A DNA stretch of 64,000 nt from contig NZ_CAKTFO010000009.1 in NCBI RefSeq assembly GCF_934560975.1, forward strand, positions 1-64,000, read 5' to 3'. The notes under the pieces were generated by a model. That model was given only the letters and a program-made list of their open reading frames with translations. It ran no database searches and was not told the origin of the DNA. Of this stretch, positions 8,599 to 17,831 are shown one piece after another (position 1 is the stretch's first letter; each line of letters starts with the position of its first letter). The DNA comes from an uncultured Sphingomonas sp. (GTDB taxonomy: Bacteria > Pseudomonadota > Alphaproteobacteria > Sphingomonadales > Sphingomonadaceae). The translations under genes and the position numbers were made by a program.

Positions 8599-10592
8599 CG
8601 CACCAGGGCGATGACCGCACTGCCGCCACCCGCCGCCGCGGAGCCGGACGCGTTGTTGGTCGCCAGATTGGTGCAGGTGGAGGCGGCGGTCGTGCCGCCA
8701 CTCAGCGTCAACACATTGACGATGAAGCTCAGGCACTGCCCCCCGCCGCCCATCGACGCACCCCCGCCCAGGGTCAGGCTGGCATTCGGCATGTAGAAGG
8801 CGCCCGACACGGTTGCCGTGGCCCCGCCCGACAGCGCCGAGGCGGCGCTGCTCTGGCTGGCGAAGACGATGTTGGTCAGGCCACCGCCAGCGTTGCTTGT
8901 CGGCGCGGCCACGCTCAACCCCGCACCGCCGCTCAGGTTCAGCGTGTCCTTCAGCACGAACGTGACGTCAGTGCCCCTCATCGTGCCCGACGTCCGGTTC
9001 GTCAGCGATCCGTTGATGACGTACAGCCCCGTGCCGAAATTGACCGATCCGGTCGCGACCAGATCACCGTTGATGTAGTGGGTGGCCGCGTCCCCAAGGG
9101 TCAACGTGCCGCTGCTGTTGATGCGGATATTGCCGTTGGCGCTGAACGGGCCGTCGCCGAAGGTCAGGGACGTTCCGCCCGCCACGATGGAATTGCAGTT
9201 CGCATTGGGCATGCTCCCGCACCCGGCATTGCCGATGCGGATATCGGCATTCCCGATCGACACCTCCGACCCACCATCGGTCTGCAGGGCACCCTGCGAG
9301 CTGAAATAGCCGCCACCGGCCGTGATGAAGGTCCCCGATCCGACTTTCAGGCCCAGACCAGTGGCGGGATCGCGACCAAGCAAGACGTTGCCGGGGCCCC
9401 ACTGGAACGTGGTATATGTGATCGACATGCCCTCGGCGACGACGAGGTTCCCGCCATCCGCTGTCACGTCACCTTGCGTGGTGAGCGACCCGATGACGTA
9501 CAAGGTAACCACCCCGATATCGATCGACGGGCTGAGCACAATATCGCCACCAAAGGTATACGATCCCCGACGCAGGATGACCGGCGTGCTCCCTGCCGAG
9601 AAATCCTGTCTTATCAGGCATGTGCAATTACCGAAATCAACACCGCCCCCAAGTTTGATCGTTCCGCTTATGGTGACTGTTGAGGAACCGTCGAATACGA
9701 GCTTGCGGTCATTAGCAATGGTCAGGTTTCGGATCGCATACGGATCAGAACCCTTATTGGGAGCCGCCGTGTAGACATTGCCCCTGAGCGTCACACCCGC
9801 CGGCAAGGGCGAGCCGTTTGTAAGATTCCAGTCGTTCCCGGTATCCATGGAGTAATTGACCGGGATCACGTACGGAGCCGTGAACTGCCCCAGCTTGGCG
9901 AACGCCGCATCCATATTGGCATTGTCCGCCAGCGGATCGGTCGTCTTGGCGCCCTGGCTGGTCTGGACGTTGCCGGCCTTGGGGCTGGTGGTGATCCAGC
10001 TGGACTGGCCCTTCAGGTCCTTGCCGATGACGACCTGCGCCGCAGTGACGGTCGTGCCCCCGGATTCGAGCGACATGCCGGCATTGGTGCCGATCGAACA
10101 TCCGCCCGACGTGCTCAGCTTCGCGCCGCCTGACAGGATGATCCCATATGGCACATTGTTGGACAAGGTCCCCACGCAGGCCGACCCCACATCCTTGGCC
10201 AGCGATGCTGTGGCCTGGTTCTGCAGCGGGATGGCAAGCTGCGTCGTCATCATCTTCGCCATAACCAGCGGCATGGTGGTGTTGATCGTCACCACCACCT
10301 GCGACTGGTCGGACGACAAAGCGGCGGTGGTGGATGCGCGCGGCAGTCCGTTGGCGATCGCCACATCCTGCGCGGTGGCGGTAATGACATTGGCGGTGGG
10401 GTTGTTCTTGTAGGCCATCGCCGCCGCGAGCGCCGCGATATCCGCCACGCGCTGGTTCTGCACCTTGATGCTGTAGGCGTTACCCGCCTCGACCGCCAAA
10501 GCGGACATGCCGAATGCCGACAGCAGGGAGAACGCCCCCATGATGGCGATCGAGCCGTTTTCCGCGGCGAACAGGCGCTTCAGCCATTGCAT
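8595..10592 (-). CDS. TadG-like pilus-associated protein with extended C-terminal region
   Basis: The 665-residue protein begins with the Tad/TadG N-terminal domain: a basic leader, ENGSIAIMGAF, one transmembrane helix, then NQRVADIAALAAA. After about residue 150 it becomes a long Gly/Ser/Thr/Asn-rich stretch with irregular repeats of the types GTLTLGDA, GNADIRIGNAG and SLTLGGGAS. These look like a beta-helical or adhesin-like surface domain. It heads the TadG-TadE-TadE operon. A perfect inverted repeat enclosing the Shine-Dalgarno lies just before the ATG. The C-terminal function is unknown, and adhesion is an inference from composition. Confidence 0.8.
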   Translation of the reverse strand: MQWLKRLFAAENGSIAIMGAFSLLSAFGMSALAVEAGNAYSIKVQNQRVADIAALAAAMAYKNNPTANVITATAQDVAIANGLPRASTTAALSSDQSQVVVTINTTMPLVMAKMMTTQLAIPLQNQATASLAKDVGSACVGTLSNNVPYGIILSGGAKLSTSGGCSIGTNAGMSLESGGTTVTAAQVVIGKDLKGQSSWITTSPKAGNVQTSQGAKTTDPLADNANMDAAFAKLGQFTAPYVIPVNYSMDTGNDWNLTNGSPLPAGVTLRGNVYTAAPNKGSDPYAIRNLTIANDRKLVFDGSSTVTISGTIKLGGGVDFGNCTCLIRQDFSAGSTPVILRRGSYTFGGDIVLSPSIDIGVVTLYVIGSLTTQGDVTADGGNLVVAEGMSITYTTFQWGPGNVLLGRDPATGLGLKVGSGTFITAGGGYFSSQGALQTDGGSEVSIGNADIRIGNAGCGSMPNANCNSIVAGGTSLTFGDGPFSANGNIRINSSGTLTLGDAATHYINGDLVATGSVNFGTGLYVINGSLTNRTSGTMRGTDVTFVLKDTLNLSGGAGLSVAAPTSNAGGGLTNIVFASQSSAASALSGGATATVSGAFYMPNASLTLGGGASMGGGGQCLSFIVNVLTLSGGTTAASTCTNLATNNASGSAAAGGGSAVIALVR

Positions 10593-10593
10593 G

Positions 10594-10617
10594 ACCCTGA
10601 TTGTCTCCGATCAGGGT
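10594..10617 (-). promoter_or_regulatory. Hairpin enclosing the ribosome-binding site of the TadG-like gene
   Basis: On the minus strand ACCCTGAT and ATCAGGGT form a perfect 8-bp stem around CGGAGACA, so GGAG sits in the loop. The ATG follows one base after the stem. This could gate translation. No ligand or protein is implied by the sequence. Confidence 0.5.
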
Positions 10618-10637
10618 AAATAATCCTTCAATTCGGA

Positions 10638-11324
10638 TCAGTAACAATTTGTGTCGTCAAGTTTCCCTTCGTGCAACCGCACGACTCGATCCATCCGTGC
10701 CGCCAGACGTTCATTGTGCGTCGCCACCAACGCCGCCGCGCCCTGCCCCCGCACCAAGTCCAGGAAGGCGTCGAGCACGCGTTCGGAGGTCGCCTCGTCC
10801 AGATTGCCGGTAGGTTCGTCCGCCAGCACCAGGGCCGGACGGTTCGCCAGTGCGCGCGCGACCGCCACACGCTGCTGCTCGCCGCCCGACAGCTGCGCCG
10901 GGCGATGGTCCAACCGATGGTCAAGGCCCAGTGCGGTCAGCAGGGTCCGTGCGCGCTGCTCCGCCTCGGCCGGATCGCGGCCCCGGATCAACTGCGGCAG
11001 GGTCACATTCTCCTCCGCCGTGAAGTCGGGCAGCAGGTGGTGGAACTGGTAGACGAAGCCCAGCGCCTCGCGCCGCAACCGGGTGCGGCCATTGTCGTCC
11101 AGCCGCGCCGCTTCCTCGCCCGCGATGCGGATGCGCCCCTCGAACCCGCCTTCCAGCAGGCCGACCGCCTGGAGCAAGGTGGACTTGCCCGACCCGGACG
11201 GCCCCAGCAGCGCCACGATCTCGCCCGGCTGCACCGCCAGGTCGATGCCGCGCAGGACATGGATGGTGCGCCCGCCCTGCGTGAAGGACCGCGCCAGCCC
11301 CGCGACACCCAGCACCTCACTCAT
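10638..11324 (-). CDS. lolD: Lipoprotein-releasing ABC transporter ATPase LolD
   Basis: This 228-residue ABC ATPase has Walker A GPSGSGKST (about 41-49), signature LSGGEQQRVAVARAL, and Walker B LVLADEPTGNLDE. Its size and its position directly behind a LolC/E permease identify LolD, which powers extraction of outer-membrane lipoproteins from the inner membrane and their transfer to LolA. Its start overlaps the permease stop by 8 nt, so the two are translationally coupled. The Q-loop region (VYQFHHLLPDFTAEENV) is typical of the LolD/MacB group. Confidence 0.93.
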   Translation of the reverse strand: MSEVLGVAGLARSFTQGGRTIHVLRGIDLAVQPGEIVALLGPSGSGKSTLLQAVGLLEGGFEGRIRIAGEEAARLDDNGRTRLRREALGFVYQFHHLLPDFTAEENVTLPQLIRGRDPAEAEQRARTLLTALGLDHRLDHRPAQLSGGEQQRVAVARALANRPALVLADEPTGNLDEATSERVLDAFLDLVRGQGAAALVATHNERLAARMDRVVRLHEGKLDDTNCY

Positions 11325-12561
11325 AACGCAGCACCTGCACCGGATCGGTCTTCGCCGCCCGCAGCGCGGGATAGAGGGTGAACAGAAAAGCCAGCACCAA
11401 CGTCATGACGATGATCAGGGTAATCTCGAACGGATCGGTGCGCGACGGCAACTCCGACAGGAAGCGGATGGAGGGATCCCACAAATTCTGTCCCGTGATC
11501 CGCTGGATCAGGTTCACGATCGGCTGGCGGAAGAACAGGAAGATCATGCCCAACAGCAGCCCGCCCGCCGTGCCCAGCACCCCGATCGACAGGCCGATCG
11601 CCACGAAGATGCGCAGCAGCGCCGATCGGGTCGCGCCCATCGTTCGCAGGATCGCGATGTCGCGGGTCTTGGCGCGGACCAGCATGATCAGCGACGACAG
11701 GATGTTGAACGCCGCCACCACCACGATGATCGACAGGATGATGAACATCATCACCCGCTCGATCTCCACCGTCTGGAACAAGGACGCGTTCATCTCGCGC
11801 CAGTCGCTCAGGCGACCGACCGAGGTCACCTGTTGGCGCAGCGAGCGGAGGATGCGGTCGACATGGTCGGCATCCACCGTCTGGATCTTGATGGTGCCGA
11901 CATCGTCGCCCATCATCAGCAGGGTCTGCGCATCCGCCATCGGCATGGCGACCATGGTGTTGTCATAATCGTAGACGCCGGTTTCGAACACGGCCGCGAC
12001 CCGATAGGCGACGATGCGCGGCACGGTGCCGAACGGGGTGGATTGCCCGGCCGGGTTGAGCAGGCTGATCTCGCCCCCGATGCCGACCCCCAGCGCCTCC
12101 GCCAGCCGCGCGCCGATGGCGACATTGCTGGATCCCGGCGTCACCTCCCCGATATTGCCCGCGACGAGATTGCCGGCAATCTCCGGACCACGGATCGACG
12201 CCATGGTCATGCCGCGCAGCACCACGCCCTCGACGCGGCCCCGGGTCGATCCCATCAGCGGCTGTTCGATCAAGGGCGTGACCTGGGTCACGCCCGGCGT
12301 CGCGCGGGCCAGCGCCTCGATCCGGCGCCAGTCGTGCAGCCGCCCGTCATAGCCCTGCACCACGGCATGGCCGTTCAGGCTGGTGATCTTGTCGAACAGC
12401 TCCGCGCGGAAGCCGTTCATCACGCTGGTCACGATCACCAGAGCCGCGACGCCCAGCATCACGCCGAGCAGCGAGAAGCCGGCCACCACGGCGATGATCC
12501 CCTCCCCCTTACCGGGCCAGAGGTAGCGCCGCGCCACCGTCCGTTCGTAGCGGGTCAGCAT
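11317..12561 (-). CDS. Lipoprotein-releasing system permease LolC/LolE
   Basis: The 414-residue protein has an N-terminal transmembrane helix (about 22-45, GFSLLGVMLGVAALVIVTSV), a long periplasmic domain (about 50-265) and three C-terminal helices, the FtsX/LolC-E layout. A single LolC/E-type permease is usual in alphaproteobacteria, where it probably works as a homodimer with LolD. The start at 12561 (MLTRYERTVARRYL) gives the conserved N-terminus. It lies 37 nt downstream of proS and overlaps lolD, forming a proS-lolC/E-lolD unit. Confidence 0.93.
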   Translation of the reverse strand: MLTRYERTVARRYLWPGKGEGIIAVVAGFSLLGVMLGVAALVIVTSVMNGFRAELFDKITSLNGHAVVQGYDGRLHDWRRIEALARATPGVTQVTPLIEQPLMGSTRGRVEGVVLRGMTMASIRGPEIAGNLVAGNIGEVTPGSSNVAIGARLAEALGVGIGGEISLLNPAGQSTPFGTVPRIVAYRVAAVFETGVYDYDNTMVAMPMADAQTLLMMGDDVGTIKIQTVDADHVDRILRSLRQQVTSVGRLSDWREMNASLFQTVEIERVMMFIILSIIVVVAAFNILSSLIMLVRAKTRDIAILRTMGATRSALLRIFVAIGLSIGVLGTAGGLLLGMIFLFFRQPIVNLIQRITGQNLWDPSIRFLSELPSRTDPFEITLIIVMTLVLAFLFTLYPALRAAKTDPVQVLRYE

Positions 12562-12598
12562 AGCCGATCCCGCACCCCGGCGCGGGGCGCGCATGGGA

Positions 12599-13918
12599 TC
12601 ACTTGGCGGACACCTTTGCCAGCGCGTCGGCCGGCGCAAGCTCCTCGCGCTCGCCGGTCGCGCGACGCTTCAGCTCGACCACGCCCTTTTCCAGCCCCTT
12701 GGGCCCGATCACGATCTGCCACGGCAGGCCGATCAGGTCCATGGTCGCGAACTTGGCGCCGCCGCGTTCGTCGCGATCGTCGTACAGCACCTCGACGCCC
12801 GCCGCCTGCAACTCCTTATAAAGCGCGTCCGCCGCCGCCGTGCAGGCCGCGTCGTCGGCGCGCATGTTGATCAGGCCGACCGCATAAGGCGCAACCGCGT
12901 CCGGCCAGACGATGCCCTTGTCGTCATGGCTCGCCTCGATGATCGCGCCCATCAGGCGGCTTACCCCGATGCCGTAGCTGCCCATGTGCGGCACCACCTC
13001 ACCACCATCCTGCCCCTGGATCTTGAGGCCCATGGGTGCCGAATATTTGGTGCCGAAGTAGAAGATGTGCCCCACCTCGACCCCGCGCGACTGGCGCAGC
13101 TGGTCTCCGGCATCGGCCTCCCGCGCTTCGTCGCGCTTTTCGTCGGTGGCGGCATAATCGGCGGTGTAACCCGACACGATGCCCTGCAGGCCGGCCACAT
13201 CGTCGAAATCGACGGTCGACAGCTCGGCCGGCTTCTCCCAACTGGAATGGTAGAAGACGTCGCTCTCGCCGGTAGGGGCGAGCACGATGAATTCATGGCT
13301 GAGGTCGCCGCCGATCGGGCCGGTATCCGCCTGCATCGGGATGGCGCGCAGCCCCATCCGCGCGAAGGTGTTGAGATAGGCCACGAACATCCGGTTGTAG
13401 CTGTGGCGCGCGCCGGCTTCGTTCAGGTCGAACGAATAGGCATCCTTCATCAGGAACTCGCGCCCCCGCATCACGCCGAAGCGCGGCCGCACCTCGTCCC
13501 GGAACTTCCACTGGATGTGGTAGAGCGTGCGCGGCAGATCGCGATAGGAGCGCGCGGCGTCGCGGAAAATGGCGGTGACCATCTCCTCGTTGGTCGGGCC
13601 GTACAGCATCTCGCGCTCATGCCGGTCGGTGATGCGCAGCATTTCCGGGCCATAAGCGTCGTAACGACCGGACTGGCGCCACAGGTCGGCCGCCTGCAAG
13701 GTCGGCATCAGCAGTTCGACCGCGCCGGACCGGTCCTGCTCCTCGCGCACGATCCGCTCGATCTTGCGCAGCACGCGCAGGCCGAGCGGCAGCCAGGCAT
13801 AGATGCCGGCCGCCTGCTGGCGGACCAGGCCCGCACGCAGCATCAGCTTGTGGCTGACGATCTGGGCGTCGGCCGGCGATTCCTTCATCACGGGCAGGAA
13901 GTAGCGGGAAAGGCGCAT
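12599..13918 (-). CDS. proS: Prolyl-tRNA synthetase (short, alphaproteobacterial type)
   Basis: This 439-residue class II synthetase charges tRNA-Pro. It shows the N-terminal RLSRYFLP segment, motif 1 around YAWLPLGLRVLRK, motif 2 FRDEVRPRFGVMRGREF, motif 3 GSYGIGVSRLMGA and a C-terminal anticodon-binding domain (VLYDDRDERGGAKF, IGLPWQIVIG). It is about 130 residues shorter than E. coli ProS, and the editing insertion between motifs 2 and 3 is largely missing, as in other alphaproteobacteria. The ATG at 13918 fits the conserved N-terminus. It is first in the proS-lol unit. Confidence 0.96.
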   Translation of the reverse strand: MRLSRYFLPVMKESPADAQIVSHKLMLRAGLVRQQAAGIYAWLPLGLRVLRKIERIVREEQDRSGAVELLMPTLQAADLWRQSGRYDAYGPEMLRITDRHEREMLYGPTNEEMVTAIFRDAARSYRDLPRTLYHIQWKFRDEVRPRFGVMRGREFLMKDAYSFDLNEAGARHSYNRMFVAYLNTFARMGLRAIPMQADTGPIGGDLSHEFIVLAPTGESDVFYHSSWEKPAELSTVDFDDVAGLQGIVSGYTADYAATDEKRDEAREADAGDQLRQSRGVEVGHIFYFGTKYSAPMGLKIQGQDGGEVVPHMGSYGIGVSRLMGAIIEASHDDKGIVWPDAVAPYAVGLINMRADDAACTAAADALYKELQAAGVEVLYDDRDERGGAKFATMDLIGLPWQIVIGPKGLEKGVVELKRRATGEREELAPADALAKVSAK

Positions 13919-14040
13919 ATTGCTCCGGGTCTTTCTGTCTGGCGTGCTGCTTAGGCCCTGTCCCGCTCCGGGGCAACGCGGCCACGCAACGGCCGGCATC
14001 CCCCCTGTCCAGGCAGGGAGCGGGCCGCGTGCGGGTGGCC

Positions 14041-16644
14041 TCAATCCTCGGCGGCTTTGGCTTTCGTCGCCTTGGCCTTGGTCGGCTTGGCCGCCGTACT
14101 CTTGGCCGCCGCCGGTTTCGCGGCCGCCTTGCGCGCGGGCTTCTTCTTGCCCTTGGCCGGCCCCTTGGCGGCGCGCTCCTCCAGCAGCACCAGCGCCTGC
14201 TCCACCGTCAGGCCCGCCGGATCGGTGCCCTTGGGCAGGGTGGCGTTGGTTTCGCCATCGGTGACATAGGGGCCGAACCGCCCCTCCATCACCTTCACCG
14301 GCTTGCCCGTGACCGGGCTGTCAGCGAATTGCTGGAGCGGCTCGCGCGACGCGGCGCGGGCGCGGGCACCGCCATTGGCCGCATCCGCCAGCTTGGCGAC
14401 GGCGGCGTTCATGCCGGTCTCGAACACCTCGGCGGTGGAAGTCAGCCGCGCATATTTGCCGTCATGCGCCAGATAGGGGCCGTAGCGCCCGATCGAGGCC
14501 GTGATCGGCTTGCCCGATTCCGGATGTGCGCCGACTTCACGCGGCAAGGACAACAGCTTCACAGCCCAGTCCAGATCCAGTTCGCCCACGTCCTTGGGGA
14601 TGGAGGCGCGCTTCGCGTCCTTGCCGTCGCCCAGCTGGACATAGGCGCCGAACCGGCCGGAGCGGCGCGTGATCGCCTCGCCGGTCGCGGGATCGGTGCC
14701 GAGTTCGGCCGGACCCGCATCGGCCTCGGTCGCCTCACCGCCCTGCGCGAAGCGGCGGGTGAACTTGCATTCGGGATAGTTGGAGCAGGCGACGAATGCG
14801 CCGAACCGGCCGCCGCGCAGCGCCAGCTTGCCCTCTCCGCAGTTCGGGCATTGCCGGGGATCGGAGCCGTCGCCCTTGTCCGGGAACAGATAGGGCGCCA
14901 GGAATTCATCCAACGCCGCCGTCACCTCCGACGGCTTCTGCTCCATGACCTCGGCCGTCTTGGGCTTGAAGTCGCGCCAGAACGCCTCCAGCACCTTCTG
15001 CCAGTCGGCGCGGCCGCCGGACACGTCGTCAAGCTCCTCCTCCAGCCCGGCGGTGAAATCGTAGGAGACATAGCGGTCGAAGAACCGCTCCAGGAAGCTG
15101 GTCAGCAGCCGCCCGCTCTCCTGCGGCAGGAAGCGGTTCTTTTCCAGGACCACATAATCGCGGTCCTTCAGCGTCTGCAAGGTCGCGGCATAGGTGGAGG
15201 GGCGCCCGATGCCGAGCTCCTCCATCTTCTTGACCAGCGACGCTTCGGAATAACGCGGCGGCGGCTGGGTGAAATGCTGCTCGGCGGCGACGCTCTTCCT
15301 GGCGGGGGCATCGCCCTCGCCCATCCGCGGCAGGCGACGTGAATCCTCATCCTCGCCCGCGTCGCCCTGCTTGCCGGAGCCGCCGACGGAGACGTCGTCG
15401 CGCCCCTCCTCGTACAAAGCGAGATAGCCGGGGAACAGCACCACCTGACCGGTGGCGCGCAGCACATGCTGGCCGGTGCCGTCGGACAGTTCCACGGTGG
15501 TCCGTTCCAGCCGCGCCGACGCCATCTGGCTGGCCAGCGCGCGCTTCCACACCAGTTCGTACAAGCGGGCATGGTCGCCCGATCCGGCGCGATCGCGCGA
15601 GAATTCGGTCGGACGGATCGCCTCGTGCGCTTCCTGCGCATTCTTGGCCTTGGCGGTGTACTGACGCGGCTGATCGGGCACGTAGCCGCCGTCATACCGC
15701 TCCACCACCGCTGCCCGCGCGGCGGAGATGGCGCTGGGGTCCATCTGCACGCCGTCGGTGCGCATATAGGTGATCGCGCCCTGCTCGTAGAGGTCCTGCG
15801 CCACCCGCATCGTATGGCTGGCGGAGAAGCCGAGCTTGCGCGCCGCCTCCTGCTGCAGGGTGGAGGTGGTGAACGGCGGCGGCGGGTTGCGGGTGAGCGG
15901 CTTGGTCTCGACGCTCACGACCGAGAAGCGGCCCGCCTCCACGTCCGCCTTGGCGGCGGCGGCATCCGCGCCATTGCCGATCGACAGCCGGTCGAGCTTC
16001 TGCCCCTTCCAGCGCACCAGACGGGCGGCGAACGGCACGCCGTCCTGCTCCATCGCGGCCGAAACCGACCAATATTCCTGTGCACGGAACTGCTCGATCT
16101 CGCGCTCGCGGTCGACGATCAGGCGCAGCGCCACCGACTGCACGCGCCCGGCCGACTTGGCGCCCGGCAGCTTGCGCCACAACACCGGCGAGAGGGTGAA
16201 GCCGACCAGGTAATCCAGCGCGCGGCGCGCCCGATAGGCGTCGATCAGATCCTCGTCCAGCTCACGCGGATTGGCCATCGCGTCCAGCACGGCGGGCTTG
16301 GTGATGGCGTTGAAGGTGACGCGGCGCACATCCTTGGGCAGGACCTTGCGCTTCCTCAGCACCTCCTGAACGTGCCAGCTGATCGCCTCACCCTCGCGAT
16401 CCGGATCGGTCGCCAGGATCAGCGAATCGGCACCCTTCGCCTCGTCGGCGATGGCCTTCAGCTGCTTGGCCTTGTCCGCATAGGGCTCCCACTCCATCGC
16501 GAAGCCATCGTCCGGGTTCACCGATCCGTCCTTGGCCGGCAGATCGCGGACGTGACCATAGGACGCCAGGACGCGGTGACCCGGGCCGAGATACTTCTCG
16601 ATGGTCTTGGCTTTGGCGGGGGATTCGACGACGACGAGCTTCAT
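14041..16644 (-). CDS. topA: DNA topoisomerase I
   Basis: The 867-residue type IA enzyme relaxes negative supercoils. A TOPRIM domain lies at the N-terminus (KLVVVESPAKAKTIEKYL, then ATDPDREGEAI). The catalytic Tyr is Y293 in ITYMRTDG. A four-cysteine zinc ribbon (CPNCGEG ... CSNYPEC) lies near residues 600-625. Three later repeats of the type GRFGAYVQ, GRYGPYLA and GRFGPYV follow, and the protein ends in a Lys/Ala-rich tail that probably binds DNA. The start at 16644 matches the family N-terminus. It is the last gene of plsY-dprA-topA, 92 nt after dprA. Confidence 0.96.
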   Translation of the reverse strand: MKLVVVESPAKAKTIEKYLGPGHRVLASYGHVRDLPAKDGSVNPDDGFAMEWEPYADKAKQLKAIADEAKGADSLILATDPDREGEAISWHVQEVLRKRKVLPKDVRRVTFNAITKPAVLDAMANPRELDEDLIDAYRARRALDYLVGFTLSPVLWRKLPGAKSAGRVQSVALRLIVDREREIEQFRAQEYWSVSAAMEQDGVPFAARLVRWKGQKLDRLSIGNGADAAAAKADVEAGRFSVVSVETKPLTRNPPPPFTTSTLQQEAARKLGFSASHTMRVAQDLYEQGAITYMRTDGVQMDPSAISAARAAVVERYDGGYVPDQPRQYTAKAKNAQEAHEAIRPTEFSRDRAGSGDHARLYELVWKRALASQMASARLERTTVELSDGTGQHVLRATGQVVLFPGYLALYEEGRDDVSVGGSGKQGDAGEDEDSRRLPRMGEGDAPARKSVAAEQHFTQPPPRYSEASLVKKMEELGIGRPSTYAATLQTLKDRDYVVLEKNRFLPQESGRLLTSFLERFFDRYVSYDFTAGLEEELDDVSGGRADWQKVLEAFWRDFKPKTAEVMEQKPSEVTAALDEFLAPYLFPDKGDGSDPRQCPNCGEGKLALRGGRFGAFVACSNYPECKFTRRFAQGGEATEADAGPAELGTDPATGEAITRRSGRFGAYVQLGDGKDAKRASIPKDVGELDLDWAVKLLSLPREVGAHPESGKPITASIGRYGPYLAHDGKYARLTSTAEVFETGMNAAVAKLADAANGGARARAASREPLQQFADSPVTGKPVKVMEGRFGPYVTDGETNATLPKGTDPAGLTVEQALVLLEERAAKGPAKGKKKPARKAAAKPAAAKSTAAKPTKAKATKAKAAED

Positions 16645-16736
16645 AAGGCGGAGATAGGATCCCTTGCGTGTGTGTGCGAGGGTGGCGAGCGAGAGGTCCA
16701 TTCGTCAAGCCGCCTCGTCTTCACCATCCCGATGCG

Positions 16737-17831
16737 TCAGGTCAGGCTGACCCGTCCGCCGGCATGACGTTCCAGCCGGCCGGCAAGCTCAAGCTCCAGA
16801 AATACCAACTGCACGACCGCCGGCACGAGGCCGGAGAGACGAATCACCTCGTCGGCCGGAGCCGGGGATGGGCCGAGCAGCCCGGTCACCAACCGGCGAT
16901 CGGCATCGCTGGCGTCGGCGGCATCGCCGGCCCGATAGCCGGCGGGCGGCGCCGCGACGTGGGCGTGGCCGAACGGCGCCAGGCTGTCGAGCACGTCGGC
17001 GGCGGTCTGCACCAGGGTCGCGCCGTCGCGGATCAGCTGGTTGCAGCCCTGGGCGCGCGGGTCGAGCGGCGACCCCGGAACGGCCATCACCTCCCGCCCG
17101 CATTCCACCGCCAGCCGCGCGGTGATCAGCGATCCCGATCTCGGCGCGGCCTCCACCACTACCGTGCCCACGCTCAGGCCGGCGATGATGCGGTTGCGAT
17201 AGGGGAAATGGCGCGCGCGAGGCTCGGTGCCGGGCGGCTGCTCCGCCACCAGCAGGCCGCGCTCCGCCACCGCCTGTTGCAGCCGGTCATTTTCGGGCGG
17301 GTAGACGATGTCGATCCCGCCGGCGATAACCGCGATGGTGCCGCCGTCGAGCGACCCGGCATGGGCGGCGGTGTCGATCCCGCGCGCCAGACCCGACACC
17401 ACGGTGACACCGGCCTGTGCCAGGTCATGCGCCAATGCGCGGGCGAAGCGGATCGCCGCCGCCGATGCGTTGCGCGCGCCGACGATGGCGATGGCGGGAC
17501 GCTGCGCCAGGGTGGCATCGCCCATCACCATCAATGCGGGCGGCGCGGTGTCGATCTCGGCCAGCAAAGGCGGATAATCCGGCCGGCCCATGAACAGGTA
17601 GCGCGCGCCGAGCCGGGCCACCTCCGCCGCTTCCCGCTCGACGTCCGCCGCCGACGCGATCGGGGGCGCAGCCCCGCCGCCGCGCCGGGCGAGACCGGGC
17701 AGCGCGTCCAGCGCCGCCTGCGCCGTGCCGAAGCGGCCCAGTAATTGCCGAAAGGTGACCGGCCCGATCTTGTGGGTGCGCAACAGCCGCAGGCGCGCGA
17801 TCGCGTCCGCGTCCAAGCTCGCCGACGTCAC
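16737..17831 (-). CDS. dprA: DNA-processing protein DprA
   Basis: This 364-residue protein carries the DprA Rossmann-like domain: AIVGARNAS, SGLARGIDTAAHAGSL, AGGIDIVYPPEN, FPYRNRIIAGLS and SGSLITARLA. An N-terminal helix-hairpin-helix and a C-terminal winged-helix-like domain (about 300-364) complete the layout. DprA loads RecA on incoming single-stranded DNA during transformation. The GTG start at 17831 overlaps the plsY stop (GTGA), which decides the start. It lies between plsY and topA on the same strand. Confidence 0.94.
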   Translation of the reverse strand: MTSASLDADAIARLRLLRTHKIGPVTFRQLLGRFGTAQAALDALPGLARRGGGAAPPIASAADVEREAAEVARLGARYLFMGRPDYPPLLAEIDTAPPALMVMGDATLAQRPAIAIVGARNASAAAIRFARALAHDLAQAGVTVVSGLARGIDTAAHAGSLDGGTIAVIAGGIDIVYPPENDRLQQAVAERGLLVAEQPPGTEPRARHFPYRNRIIAGLSVGTVVVEAAPRSGSLITARLAVECGREVMAVPGSPLDPRAQGCNQLIRDGATLVQTAADVLDSLAPFGHAHVAAPPAGYRAGDAADASDADRRLVTGLLGPSPAPADEVIRLSGLVPAVVQLVFLELELAGRLERHAGGRVSLT

